From positions 1 to 25,881 of the forward strand of contig JAKSYS010000781.1 of the NCBI GenBank assembly GCA_022925895.1: a stretch of 25,881 nucleotides of DNA, written 5' to 3'. A model generated the notes under the pieces. It was not told the DNA's origin. It worked only from the letters and a program-made list of their open reading frames with translations, and made no database searches. Each line of letters begins with the position of its first letter. The first letter of the stretch is position 1. This document shows, piece by piece, positions 1 to 10,504 of this stretch. The stretch is from Fragilaria crotonensis (Eukaryota > Bacillariophyta > Fragilariophyceae > Fragilariales > Fragilariaceae). The position numbers were made by a program, and so were the translations under genes.

Positions 1-1033
1 TACAATACAACATATACCCGAAGAGAATAATGAAAAATCCTTGCATACGCCCTGTAACATATAGCTGGTTGCATCATGATGATGATTTTCGTAGGATGCG
101 TAGACCCTCGTATGGATTTATTTGACATTTAACGATTCTACGTACTGAGCCATACTAAACATCTCGTTCTTAATTTCTTTGGAAAGCATGGCGCGTGAGA
201 CCCTCGTATGGCATTTCCACAATGAGCGCAGCGGCATGTTCACCGATGTTGCCATAACTTTGTGAATTTCATTGCTGCAGTATTTCCATGAACGGTTTTC
301 ATTCATGGACTTGAACACAAGTCTATAAACTCTCGTGGAAATACGGCAGCTCAAAAAACAACGGAGATCTTGAGAGATCTTTGAGCGCCATTGTGAGACG
401 AACGAAGCGTGCAATTTGCCGTGATAATTTTAGTTCGACAGGGTTAATGCTATTCTTTTGTACTAGGGTCTACGTGGGCTACTATAAGTTTTCATTTATT
501 GCAACCAGCCGTAGTATCATAGTACATACCTTGTATGTACTATGTACATTGTACTCGGAGTACAGTACGAAGTATGTCATACCGAGTACTATAATATACT
601 GCGAGTACGGTGTATTCATATTCAAATTGTTTGGCAACGTGTTCCAAGTTGTGCGTATGCACATTGCACATGCCATGTATGCCATACAGTACTTGTACGC
701 AATTGTCTACTCTCAACTCTCAACTCCGAGTACCAGTATTGTACTCCTGTACTAGTAAGTACACCATCTACTTGGTCTGGTACCTGGTACCTGGTACCTC
801 GTATGCAGCGTCGTCGAACACACCCTTGGCGGTGGTGACCGTTGAGAACTTCTACTGTAACAAAAATGTGCTAAAATATAAACTACATTTTGCGTCTCGA
901 GTTTGTGGTTGACAGAACCTCATGAAGGCAACCTGAGGACTCAGCTCACAACTTAAACAATCCTTTCCTTCCTTTATTTTTGGACATCACACCCAGAGGC
1001 CATTAGCAGATAGTTTTCTCTTGTTGAGTTAGC
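1..1033. other. Intergenic region upstream of the TPR gene
   Basis: I recognise no gene here. The left part (about 118-414) has an open frame on the minus strand with no recognisable domain, which I regard as chance. A 14-bp direct repeat, AGACCCTCGTATGG, occurs at 102-115 and again at 198-211. From about 511 to 800 the DNA becomes a GTAC-rich patch, described separately. The last 200 bases before the ATG at 1034 are plain and probably hold the promoter and 5' UTR; I see no convincing TATA box or initiator. Confidence 0.6.
511..800. repeat. GTAC-rich patch with heptamer tandem repeats
   Basis: By eye I count 17 GTAC tetramers in these 290 bases, against about one expected. They occur singly, in forms such as AGTACAGTACG and GAGTACTA, and end in three perfect tandem copies of CTGGTAC at 777-797, which give three GGTACC sites. 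A second heptamer repeat, TCTCAAC, occurs as two copies plus a partial copy at 711-726. The patch lies about 230 bases upstream of the TPR gene start. Its function is unknown; similar patches lie on the 5' side of other genes in the window. Confidence 0.8.
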
Positions 1034-2248
1034 ATGGCGACCCGCGACAAACCACTTTCCGTGGTTTCCGCGCTGCTTGGGGCAGCTGGGAATTGTTTCT
1101 GTGAGTTCCCGAATGTTCGAGAAAACAGCAATCAAGGCGTTCAATTTATGGAGCTTCATGGCGTGGAATACATCGGTCTTGGGGCCGTGGCATCCGAACT
1201 AACAGCTGAGCAGCGCGTCCGAGATACTGTTGCACAACTGACGGAACGAACCATGCGGTTAATAAGTGTGGGATATCTGGTGGATACAAAGGTTACGAAT
1301 ACCATCCCTCTCGAAGTATGGGAGCGTGAGTATCCCGACGATCGTGCCATGAGTAGGCAAATTCAAAAGACTATCAATCACATCAAGGTACATCCTGTTT
1401 AGCAACTGAGATTTGTGTCGTATTCTTCAATCTCGCCTCACACACACACATTCACAGAAAAAAGATTTCGCGGCAGCGTTGCGCGATCTGAGCAAAGACT
1501 ATGAATACCAAAAAAACCATCCAACCCAAGGCAGCAACAAGTACATGGCAGGAATCACAGGTCACAACATCGCAGTTCTATATGTCCTGTCAGATCAATC
1601 TGACAAGGCTCTGCCCCTCTTTCGACAGGCAGTGACGTTGAAAAGAGTTGCATTCGGACCCGAACACCCAGAAGTGGCAGTAAGTCAAAAATGTGCGTAT
1701 TGACAGCAACATTTTGAAAGCGCTGACTTCAACAATTGTCTTGCCCTTCTAGAAAACGTTAGACGAGATCGGAATCCAATTATTTGCCCAGGAAAACTTT
1801 GAGGAAGCGTTGATGGTTTTTTCTGAGGCACAGAAGATCCGTTCCACACAATTGGGAAGCACGCACCCTACAGTCTCCATGGTGCTCAATAATATCGCAT
1901 GCTGTCGATTTTCCGAAGGAAATCACAAGCAGGCGTGGGTTACCTTTTTGGAGGCTCGAGAGATTCAACAGAAAACTGCTCAGGCTGACTTGGATCTGCT
2001 TCATGTCGGTATCACTTTGAGCAATTTAGGTTATGTTTTAATTCAAATGCGACAGTACGAACAAGCACAAGAAATGTTTGAGGAGGCGCTTCTGGTAAGT
2101 TCCGTTCTGCGGCTGAACCTTGCAGCAATACACCGAGTCTAATTTAGCCTTCGAATAAAAGGTTCAGCAATCAGTGCTTGACGATGGTCATCGTGCCATT
2201 CAAGACACGTTGAGCAATCTACAATTTACAAATGCCTTTCATATGTGA
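1034..2248 (+). CDS. TPR protein, kinesin-light-chain-like, four exons
   Basis: The model is four exons, 1034-1387, 1458-1679, 1753-2094 and 2168-2248, joined in phase 0 across three introns of 70-73 nt with GT and AG ends (two donors read GTAAGT). It gives about 332 residues. The N-terminal 118 residues have no domain I recognise. From about residue 120 the protein is made of tetratricopeptide repeats of the kinesin-light-chain type, with signatures such as FGPEHPEVA, LGSTHPTVSMVLNNIA and GITLSNLGYVLIQMRQYEQA. Such repeats are protein-binding scaffolds; many diatom proteins with them are not real kinesin light chains, and I see no kinesin heavy-chain-binding coiled coil. The last exon ends with a short TPR-like helix and TGA at 2246. 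The start is the first ATG after a stop-rich leader. The partner and cellular role cannot be read from the sequence. Confidence 0.8.
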
Positions 2249-3510
2249 AGCCCAATATGTCTAATTACTTTATCCAAAGCCCATGTTTATCAACTATGTG
2301 AGTATCAGCGTACAAGAACGCAGCTCCACACCTAGAAAAATGTTGCAGAATCACAGTGGTGTCTCGGCAAGCTATCCAAGGTGACCTCCTTTGATGCTCA
2401 GCGTCAAGGTCTGTGCGATCTCAGTCGTCTCGACGTAGATTAGCACCTTCATTTCCTTACCAGGTAGTCTAGAGTCTCTACTAGACCACTGTTTTCTTTC
2501 ATGTAAAGTGAGCGTCAAAAATTGTGAGACGTGACAGAGATTTCGGAAGCCGCTGCGTGAGCTACTGGGTACTGGGGCATTCTGTACCGGGACTCATCAT
2601 TTCGTCTGTCCTTCGAGTCACAACGAAAACGAAGGAGGTCGCATATGTAAAGCACAGACACACATGTTTGAAAAGCTCAACTTCCGGGTTTACGAGGTGG
2701 CCAGGTCGTTACAAAGTTCAGAGTCAATTCTTGCCCCAACCGAATTGAATTGAAAATATTTCAACCTGTCACATCAAAGAACAGAACGCGATGGGATCGC
2801 TGGTGAGTTAATTCCCATGTCGAAGGAATACAAAATGGTAGGATTCATGTCTTTCGTAATCGGCAAGTGAAGATCAACCTCTGGGTTTGTGCCACTGCAA
2901 CTTCTGATTTCACTCCAGAATGCAGACATGGGAACTGAATCGATCGTGCAATTCGAATTCTGTTCTTGACTTTTCCCGCCCTTCTCGTCGTTTCACGGTT
3001 TCTTTGCAATGCTGTCTCGTTCGTTCGCCCTCTTCACGCATTGCACAAGAGCTATCTCTCCAATATGATTTCGTTTGCCTATGCATATACATATCGACAA
3101 GCAATTCGAAAGACTCTTAAGAATGGGCTGTGTGAGTCATCATCGGCGTCGATGAACTACACTGCCCTGTTCGAGGCGCCTCTCGCAACTCAGTCCGATT
3201 CACTGCACCTCCAGAGCACATATACACTGTACACACCAGGTACACGTTTACCGTACTGGCGCCACTGTGCTCCTTCGGGAGTGCTCCTAGTACTGGTACT
3301 GGACTACACCGAGTACATAGTATCGTTACGCATTTATGATACTGTACCGAAGACCAAAGTGTCTAATTCGCTGGCGCTGCTCATAGGTTTGTTCAAATCG
3401 AGTGTGAACCATCCTGCCAACTCGGGCGTGTTCGCTTTTTGTTTTGTTTCTCAACGGATGCGTGACACTTTAACCGCTCGCAATCCCCTTCTCACGGATT
3501 TCCTGTCGCC
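2249..3510. other. Intergenic region between the TPR and HMG genes
   Basis: No gene is recognisable. The open frame at 2966-3526 has no family features and runs into the HMG start in another frame, so I treat it as chance. The first 200 bases are probably the 3' UTR of the TPR gene. A weak GTAC patch lies at about 3220-3350 (for example ACTGTACACACCAGGTACAC and TAGTACTGGTACTGG), some 160-290 bases before the HMG start. The final 100 bases are pyrimidine-rich and probably form the HMG 5' UTR. Confidence 0.5.
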
Positions 3511-4718
3511 ATGGCACTGCAGGTAGACGAACAACAAGCCCCCAATGAGGTGGACTACGAGCTCGAGGAGTCTCCCGAGTATACCGATTCATCCCCGAAG
3601 AAAAACAAGAAAAAGCGAGACGCAGCGACGCTGAGGAAAGCTCCACAAGGTAAGTCGTATATGTCATCTGATCACCGTCAAGCGTTGTAGGGTATAGACA
3701 TTGACGCTTTCTCCTTTCCCTAGCCCCCAAGAGGTTCAAATCAAGTTACATTTGTTTCTTCATGGCAAGCAACCGGAGATCAAGGAAGAGCTTGGAGACA
3801 AATCATCGGTCACCGAGGTTTCCAAGAAGTCAGCAGAAATGTGGAGGAACCTCCCAGCAGAAGAGCGCGCTCATTGGGATGATGTTGCAGCAAAGGATAA
3901 GCAGAGATACATGGTTGAAAAGTCAAGTTACACTGGTCCATGGCAGGTTCCTTGGAAGAGAGCTAAGAAAGATCCATCCGCCCCGAAGCGCCCCATGTCT
4001 GCTTTTCTCTATTTCAGCCAGGACAAGCGTCGCCAAATCAAGGACGCGAATCCAACCATTCGTAACACCGAAGTTTCTCGCATCCTTGGTGAGCTCTGGA
4101 GAAATGCTGGTGAAGAGGAAAAAAGTCCTCATGTTGAGCGAGAGAAAAGTGAACGCGAGAAATATAAGGTTGCTATTGCTGAGTGGCGGACTGAGTACGA
4201 ACAGAAGGTTGAGGAACAACGCAAGTTTCAAGCAGAACAAGCTGCTTACATGACCAGTATGTTTCAAAGCTCTGAGCAAGGCGCTGACAGTCAGAACCCC
4301 CAATACCAACAGCAGTATCCTCCTAATCCATACGGCGACCACCATGGTGGTGCATATAGTCACTATATGCATCCTGGCAATCCACCGTATGGGTACCCGC
4401 CACAATATCCTCCTCCTCCTCCTCAAATGTATCGTAAGTCAACGGATCGCGCGCTTGCGTAACGAACAACACGATAATCTAACTATCTCCTCAGCACCGC
4501 AGTATCCTTCAGCGCAGGGGCCATACGGATATGCCAATGGGAAACACGTAGCGGTCTTGGGTCCAAACGGCATGCCGCATTACCAACCTCCTGCTTACGC
4601 TGGACCGCCGCCCATTCAACCAGGATATGAGGGACAGCCTCCTCCTCAATATGAGCATGGTGAAGGATCATTACCTTCGGGTGATGATGAGCAGCGGCAC
4701 CATCAATCACCGCCCTGA
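3511..4718 (+). CDS. Two-HMG-box chromatin protein with P/Y/Q-rich tail (one frame break)
   Basis: Exons are 3511-3649, 3724-4433 and 4495-4718; both introns (74 and 61 nt) begin GTAAGT and end in AG, and all phases fit. The start GTCGCCATGG is a strong initiation context. The protein is about 357 residues. It has an acidic then lysine-rich leader (PKKNKKKR), HMG box A starting APKRFKSSYICFFMA and continuing KQPEIKEELGDKSSVTEVSK, a basic linker, HMG box B starting APKRPMSAFLYFSQDKRR, then a low-complexity tail rich in Pro, Tyr, Gln and Gly. Tandem boxes are typical of HMGB/NHP6-type proteins that bind and bend DNA without strong sequence specificity; nuclear location is inferred. The reading frame breaks once, at about 3766-3768 (GGCAAGC), where one missing base, most simply an A, would join the two halves of box A exactly. 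The tail differs from the acidic tail of animal HMGB1. Confidence 0.88.
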
Positions 4719-4944
4719 AGCCCTGGGGGAAATTTAACTTTATGTGGAGGTTTTCCCGTTGATTCAAGACCCGTGTACCTATTTGCTACCAGTGATTTTT
4801 GTTGGGGTCGGACCCATTTGTCAATCTATATCTTAGCACTCACTATATCAACAACAATCATGATACATTGTGTGTGTTAGTTGGTTCACACGTAGAGACC
4901 TTCATCAACGAGTTCTCGGTATTGAAGCCATGAGGTTTGCATCA
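4719..4944. other. Short gap between convergent 3' ends
   Basis: This 226-base gap separates the HMG stop from the polymerase stop on the opposite strand. It should hold the two 3' UTRs and polyadenylation signals. It contains only one GTAC (near 4775), in contrast to the gaps upstream of genes. I see no further gene. Confidence 0.6.
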
Positions 4945-7900
4945 CTACTTGGCATCATACCAATTGTTGTGCTCGTACGATCCATCAACGAGCAGTGGAA
5001 CAGCAGTCTTTTGCAAGCCATATACCCACGGACTTTCCATGCAATCAATAACTTCGGCAAAGGCCTCTTCGGCTGTCTCCTGGGGACCCTCTAGAATAAC
5101 CTCATCGTGAATCTGCATCAACAGAATCCATCCTAATCGTTTGAGCTTTTCGCTGTCGTTAATCTTGATCATGGCCATCATAGCCACATCTGCCGCACCC
5201 CCTTGAATTGGTGTGTTAATGCTAGCCCGTTGAGCATGACCGAGCAACTTTCGATCCTTTCCTTTTGCGTCCGGCAATTGACGATAGCGTCCCATGAGTG
5301 TTCTCGTGAGACCATATTCCTTTGCGTACTCCTTGGTCATTGTTTGCCACTCGAGCACCTCAGGGCGGGCATTGTACCATGCGTTCAGCATTTCTTCTGC
5401 CTCATCTTTGGAAACACCCCAATCTTGGCTAAGACCATGAGCTGTTTTGCCGTACGCGATGGAGAAATTTAACGTTTTCGCCTTACGGCGTTCCGATGCA
5501 AACATGTCTTTCAACATTGGTTTGGGTGGTTCGCCCTTGCTATAGTCCCATTCCAACAGACACTCACCCGCGTCAACCTTTTGCTGGACATAATCGAACA
5601 TATCCAATGCAGTTCGAGAGTGGAAGTCGCCACCAGCATGAAAAGCATCAATCATTGATCGGCATTTGGTCATACTCGCGAGCAACCTCAACTCCAGTTG
5701 ACCGTAATCAGCAACGATGAAGTTGTTGCCAGGTGACGCCTGGAATGCCCTACGAATCTTGTACGTGTCCTTCTCAAGTGCCGGTTGGTTTTGAAGGTTC
5801 GGTCGCCTTGACGACAGACGACCAGTCTCGGTGTTAAGATTAACTGATCCGTGAACCCGACTTTGCTCGTCAGCCAACAACTGAAGGCTAGTGAGGAAGT
5901 TTGCGATCATCGTATCTATAGAGCCGATGGCACCAAGGCTGTAAAGCGCTTCACACGCTTCGCGTCCAGCATCTCCACCTCCGAAAAAATCATACGCGGT
6001 GCCGAACTTGGGGTTCTCCCTAAAGGGATCTCCGGCAAGAGCCCGAATAACATCAGCTGTGGCACTAGGGGCACCTCCAGCAGTATACTTGCTAGGAGTC
6101 ATCCCGATACTACTGATTGTGACATCCACGAACTTCGAGACCGTATCCGCTTTCTTTCGTACTTCTGCAAGAATATCCTGCAAGGTACCACCGTCTCGAT
6201 CGGCTGCGTCTTTAAGAGCCCGACTTATCGCTTCATAACCATTCCTGTCGTTGGGGTTTCGAGCAGACATAAGCTCTAACGCGAAGGAGGTGTCGTCGCG
6301 CAACCGATCAAGAAGTTGTTTCCTATTTCCAGTGTTGTCTAAACCCCTCCCGACGAGCACGCACCGCAGGTCATCGTCTTTCATCACCTCGTAATCATCG
6401 CCAACGCCCAAAAGATTCGAATCCTCATCCCCAGCTTGAGTCAGATAATGTCCCCGCAGCCTTTCCTGCAACTCAGCCTTCTTGCCGGACTGTTTCAGTC
6501 CAAGGCTTTTACAAAGCGCCTTCAATTGAACTGCATTCATGCAGTCAAAATCGTCCTTTTCCGGTGGGGCGTCATTTGCCTCACCGCTGTCGCGCAGTCG
6601 CATTGCCTCCAAAGCATCCTCAGGAATTTCTTCCCGCGGAACTTTGAATACGCGCACACTTTCTGTTCTCTCTTTGCTTTTCGGGTTTTCAGCACCTCCG
6701 AAGAGGAACGTACACAGCTGCAAGCTAGAGGCTGTGTTGATTGCCAATCCATCTGGGCCAATCTGCTTTGCTGCCCAGTGTCGGAAGATATCGACGTGCC
6801 GCTCTCGGTCTTTGCGCGCTTGCACTTCGACTCCAGCCAAATAGTCCCGTGCATCAACGCGAATGCCACGACGTTCCATATCGGTTAATACTTCTCCAAA
6901 TGCGCGCATATACATTTGGTAGTAATCGTACATATTCTTGTCGCCGACCCACGTCATTTTTTCAAGCAATTTCTGCAGTTCTTCCCGGAGCAGCCACGTC
7001 CCTTCAGCATCGTATGCTGAATATATAATCCAACTTTGTCGGTGCTTTGGATCACGCTGCATCACTTCAATAGGTGGAATATCTGCCACGAGACCTTCCG
7101 TTCCATCCTTTCGAGTTCTCTTTATTCCGAAAAGCTCTTTCATAGGCTTCTTGCGTCGCTCAAGCAAGGATTCTGTTAATGCTTCCAAAGAATATCCTGT
7201 GCCATGCCCATACTTCGATCGCGAAGTATCCTGTAGGCGTGCCATGTGCATCGTATCACCACCAAACCCACGACAGTCGATTCCTTCGTTCCACATGACA
7301 TGTCGATCGAATCCGTAATTGTGCCACACTTTTAGTTGTTTTGAATCTTGAAACCAGTCCTTGAATTCTTGAAGTAGTCCAGCAGAATCGTCCAGATTAT
7401 CAATCCATAACGTAGAACCAGGACCATCCCCGAGCCCATAGTCAAAGTCAGGACCGCTATACACGGATACGCAAGTGACATAGCCATTGCCGACAGGACC
7501 AACAGTTTTCAAATCAATGTCCATAACTTCTGTATCGCACGCATGAAATGTGCCATCAGGGGCGTCAAAAAGCTTTTGCAGAACGATACGCGCCTCTTCT
7601 TTCGTGCGGACGATGGTAACCCCCGGTATTTTCATGTCGGAAACATCAAAATATCCTTCATCGCCGGGTCCGAGTTTCACAAGCGTCGCCAATCTTGCTG
7701 CTGATTCTGCCGACCGGCGTCCAAACGTTTGCGCCCACTTTAGGGGAGCAGCAGGATTCCAGTTACCCCCCTTGACGGGGCGAGACTTGAGATCTTGCAA
7801 CAAATCATCCTGGTCAGCTGTGTAAGCTGGAGGAACATACTCCGGTTTATCCGATGGATGAGCAAGAGTGCAGGCTACGTAGTCTGGCAGTAATAACTTG

Positions 7901-8189
7901 TCGGAAGCAAGAAGCGTCTTGTGCTCAAGAGGAACATCTTAACGATAGGCGGCTTGATGTTCTCGTAAGAGTAGACATCTTGCTCATCGTCATCGTCAAG
8001 TAGTCTGATGGCCGCTGCTTCTGACAATGAGGAACGCAGAAGGAATGAGTGTGGTGCAATGATCCGAGGGTTGTTTTGACACAGCTGCCGTCGATATGGG
8101 TTCGACAGGATAGCTCTTCTCATCATATTGAATGATGTGGGCTGTAACGAATCCACAAGTGCAAGTAGATGAAGAAGCAACAGGTTCAT
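4945..8189 (-). CDS. POP: Organellar family-A DNA polymerase (POP type) with SAP-like motifs
   Basis: Reading from 8189 down, 84 codons precede a one-base frame break at 7938 (AAG/GAT share one G); the frame then stays open for 997 codons, giving about 1,080 residues. The middle has a DnaQ-like 3'-5' exonuclease: CDTEVMDID (D of motif I at about 7536), WHNYGFDRHV and YSAYDAEGTW. An insertion carries a SAP motif (MNAVQLKALCKSLGLKQSGK) and a second SAP-like stretch (DDLRCVLVGRGLDNTGNRKQ). The C-terminal third is the polymerase: TETGRLSSRRPNLQNQP, motif A VADYGQLELR, motif B RRKAKTLNFSIAYGKTAHGL and motif C IHDEVILE. There is no 5'-3' exonuclease domain. This is the layout of plant and protist organellar polymerases, which replicate plastid and/or mitochondrial DNA. 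The N-terminus MNLLLLHLLALV resembles a signal peptide; an internal MMRRAIL start at 8126/8123 resembles a mitochondrial presequence. No intron is needed. Confidence 0.92.
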
Positions 8190-8350
8190 TCAGTATTCTT
8201 TTTGTTCTGAGTGCGGACCCAGGATTGTCTCCGATACTCTTCAGTAGCGGTCAGACGCTGCGAAACTAAGATGTGAGGCGCGGTTGACAATGACTCGTCT
8301 ACTCCGTAGTTCTTGCTGTATTCATCAATGGCAATCTTATGATTGCGTAC
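8186..8350 (-). other. Possible orphan coding exon just upstream of the polymerase
   Basis: On the minus strand, a stretch reading about IAIDEYSKNYGVDESLST, then APHILVSQRLTATEEYRR, then NKKNTE and TGA (8186) has the composition of real protein. It follows an ACTTAG that could be a splice acceptor at about 8347. The TGA is one base out of phase with the ATG of the polymerase at 8189 (ACTGAATGAACC). It could be the last exon of a small separate gene, or an N-terminal extension of the polymerase cut off by another lost base. I do not recognise the family, and I found no upstream exon I trust. Confidence 0.3.
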
Positions 8351-8463
8351 TAAGTTGCGTTTGGTGGTTGGGTGGTGTGGTGTTGACTTTTCGACTTCTT
8401 TTTTCTTGTTTTTTGAATTTCTTGCAAATTTGGCGCCAAAAGAAATGCCCCCACGGGGAGACT

Positions 8464-8522
8464 GTGTGGAGTCTGTGAAATCGACTGTGTGTCTGTGTGG
8501 AGTGTGGAGTCTGTGAAATCGA
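8464..8522. repeat. Direct repeat, 21-bp copies with 38-bp period
   Basis: The sequence beginning GTGTGGAGTCTGTGAAATCG occurs perfectly at 8464-8484 and again at 8502-8522, separated by a GTGT-rich spacer. It looks like a local tandem duplication of a 38-bp unit. It lies 275-333 bases upstream of the polymerase start, so it may be in the promoter. No function is evident. Confidence 0.85.
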
Positions 8523-9289
8523 TGTTGGGACTTGGGACGTGATACTGTACGTGATTGACGATTGACGCATTGACGCATGGCGAACATACAGTCAATTCGG
8601 GTTCATTCAAAAGCAAACTTCGAACTCTCTTATGACAGTAGAGAGTGCTGCAGTACAACCATGCTGTTGAGGGTACAAGGTACAAGTGTAGTCTACATGA
8701 TGGTCAGCGCATGTGTTGTTATTTTGTATGATAATATACTGGAGAACTAATCCGATTGTACGGAAGTTATTATTTAATCTGGTACTCCTAGTAGTAGTAG
8801 TCTACGGGAATCCGACACTCTCGTAGTACAAGTATACAAGTACTAAGGAAAATCAATTAAAGCCTCATTTCGCTAACTGAAGTCTTTTGAGGGAATGATC
8901 TCTCAAACCAACATTCTTATTCCTCTACACTCATGTTCGCTATCCTTGTCCACTTTCTTCGTACCTGCCCACGTTACTCCCAGCCCTTCAGTCCCGTGGC
9001 CGTTAGCAAGTCGCTTCATTGTACTTCCAACGCGCTCCTCGAGCGCGATCCAAGGTCAAGAGTCAATGTGTTGTAACCTAGGAGAATGTCCCAAAACTTT
9101 TGTAAATAGGCACCTGTCTCCTTTGTTCTGGTGGTAGATGCAGATCCTTCTTCTCTTTGCACAAAATACAAAAAAAACAATTTCTTCTGAAAAAAGCCAC
9201 TAGTACTAACCTTTGGGGAACTACTGGCTGATAAAAAGCATCATTCATACAAAGGTTATCTGCTTTCACCTTGCTCAGCATGTTAGTAA

Positions 9290-9816
9290 CTTGTGGTGGG
9301 GTGTCAATGCAGGATTCAAGAAGGAACTAATACATGGAATGATTACCTCTTCATTGTTGTCAACATTTCTCCTCTTCGTATAGTGAGAACATTGATAGAA
9401 TTTCAAAAAGCAGCTGTGAGGGGTCCAATAGTCCGTCATCAATGTCATGGATTCCTCTCTTGCTTGCATCCCCAATGGCATCCCTGTTCACCTTTTGCAC
9501 CTGCAATTCGTGGACTTGAGAGGCACTGCACAAAGCTGATCAACATGATTTGGATATTCAAATTGTTGGACAGCATGATGCTTCTAAACTTATATGGTGG
9601 CATGGTGATCACATGGGACTCATCCACAGCAACGGTCATTACCATCCAGGAACAAATTGTATTTCATTAGCATCTAGCAGAACAAAGGCCACATTTGATC
9701 TCCCAAAGAAGTCAAGTGATGATCTTATTTTTACCTCTCACCACCTTCCTAATTTTGTTCAGCACTATAAAAGTAAAAACTGTCTAACAAAGTTTTCAGA
9801 CAAACAACTGCAATAG
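9290..9816 (+). pseudogene. Decayed coding-like patch, origin uncertain
   Basis: Base composition changes here to AT/CA-rich DNA, and several frames on both strands read like broken protein. The clearest is HDLDIQIVGQHDASKLIWWH followed by GDHMGLIHSNGHYHPG on the plus strand (about 9540-9640), continuing to a stop at 9816. The frames are interrupted and no intact start or family motif is visible. A decayed transposable element next to the Crypton is the likeliest explanation, but I cannot name the family. Confidence 0.3.
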
Positions 9817-10140
9817 GTCTTCCATGATATCAAAATTGCAATGAAATGCAATGACGTTTTGGTGAACGAAATGGTTTTGTCCAAGGAACCCAGGAGTATT
9901 CCAGAAGTATTTCCCTAAACACAGCAGGAGGAGTACCCTAATATAGCTGGGTGCACATCGTTCTCATTTCACTTTGTGCCCATGGAAACGTCAATAGAGA
10001 CGCCTGTGAATGGGTCCTATAACAAAACGATGCGCGAGAATTGAAGTAGATTGACCATCGCCCACCCACCAGGCTGCGAATCCGAACGATGTACGGGATG
10101 GGAGGTCAGACGATAAGATTATAACTCTACATTATCCCTG

Positions 10141-10348
10141 AAATACCACTACAATGGTATTTTCTCGTGGCCAGGTGTACAAGTGTCGTATGCGTACTTT
10201 CAGCATACGTTTGGCATACCATTTCAAAATGTAGGGTATTTTGCAGTAGGTCACGTGGTTTTATACTAACACTTGAATTAGGTATCTTGTACCACTAAGT
10301 GGTACCCTCGGTAGAGTTTCACAGCCCCTTAGTACCACTTGTACCACT
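10141..10348. repeat. Hairpin and GTACCACT repeat cluster upstream of the Crypton ORF
   Basis: Three perfect inverted repeats lie within 165 bases: AAATACCA/TGGTATTT at 10141-10148 and 10155-10162 (6-nt loop); CGTATGC/GCATACG at 10187-10193 and 10203-10209 (9-nt loop); and GTACCACT/AGTGGTAC at 10289-10296 and 10298-10305 (1-nt centre). Two further direct copies of GTACCACT follow at 10332-10339 and 10341-10348. Tyrosine recombinases bind inverted repeats around their crossover site, so this may be the left end of the element. That is inference; no target-site pair was identified. Confidence 0.6.
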
Positions 10349-10504
10349 CTTTAAGATGAGGCAGAGAGGTGCGCAGTACGTGGTAAACGCATGTATGCCA
10401 TATGGTATCCACAAGCACCAGCAGACTGTGTGTCAGAATTTGCATTTCTTCGTACAAGATCAGAGAACACGAGTCGATCACAAAAATGGTGTCCTACGCT
10501 GACG

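Larger units (their letters stand above)
8190..10504. other. Long intergenic region between the polymerase and Crypton genes
   Basis: Apart from the possible exon near 8186-8350, this 2.3-kb gap holds no intact gene I can support. It contains, in order, a 38-bp-period direct repeat (8464-8522), a GTAC-containing stretch with a TAG/TAGT microsatellite (about 8650-8860), AT-rich DNA with decayed coding-like frames (9290-9816), and a hairpin cluster just before the Crypton ORF (10141-10348). The left part should include the polymerase promoter. Confidence 0.5.

Noticed and set aside
118-414. Minus-strand open frame of 98 codons near the left end
   Set aside because: No recognisable domain, no plausible splice partners, and it contains the copy of the direct repeat at 198-211.
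1034-2248. Calling the TPR gene a true kinesin light chain
   Set aside because: Only the TPR repeats match; no heavy-chain-binding coiled coil is visible.
2966-3526. Open frame of 186 codons on the plus strand before the HMG gene
   Set aside because: No motif, unusual composition, overlaps the HMG start in another frame, and crosses a GTAC-rich stretch. Probably chance.
3762-4253. Open frame overlapping HMG box A in another phase
   Set aside because: It is the continuation of exon 2 after the lost base at about 3767; past that point only the other frame gives HMG-box sequence.
6436-6888. Plus-strand frames inside the polymerase gene
   Set aside because: Shadows of the polymerase, whose minus-strand frame has clear exonuclease and polymerase motifs.
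10299-10502. Short plus-strand frame overlapping the Crypton start
   Set aside because: No motif; crosses the hairpin region and ends just before the recombinase ATG.
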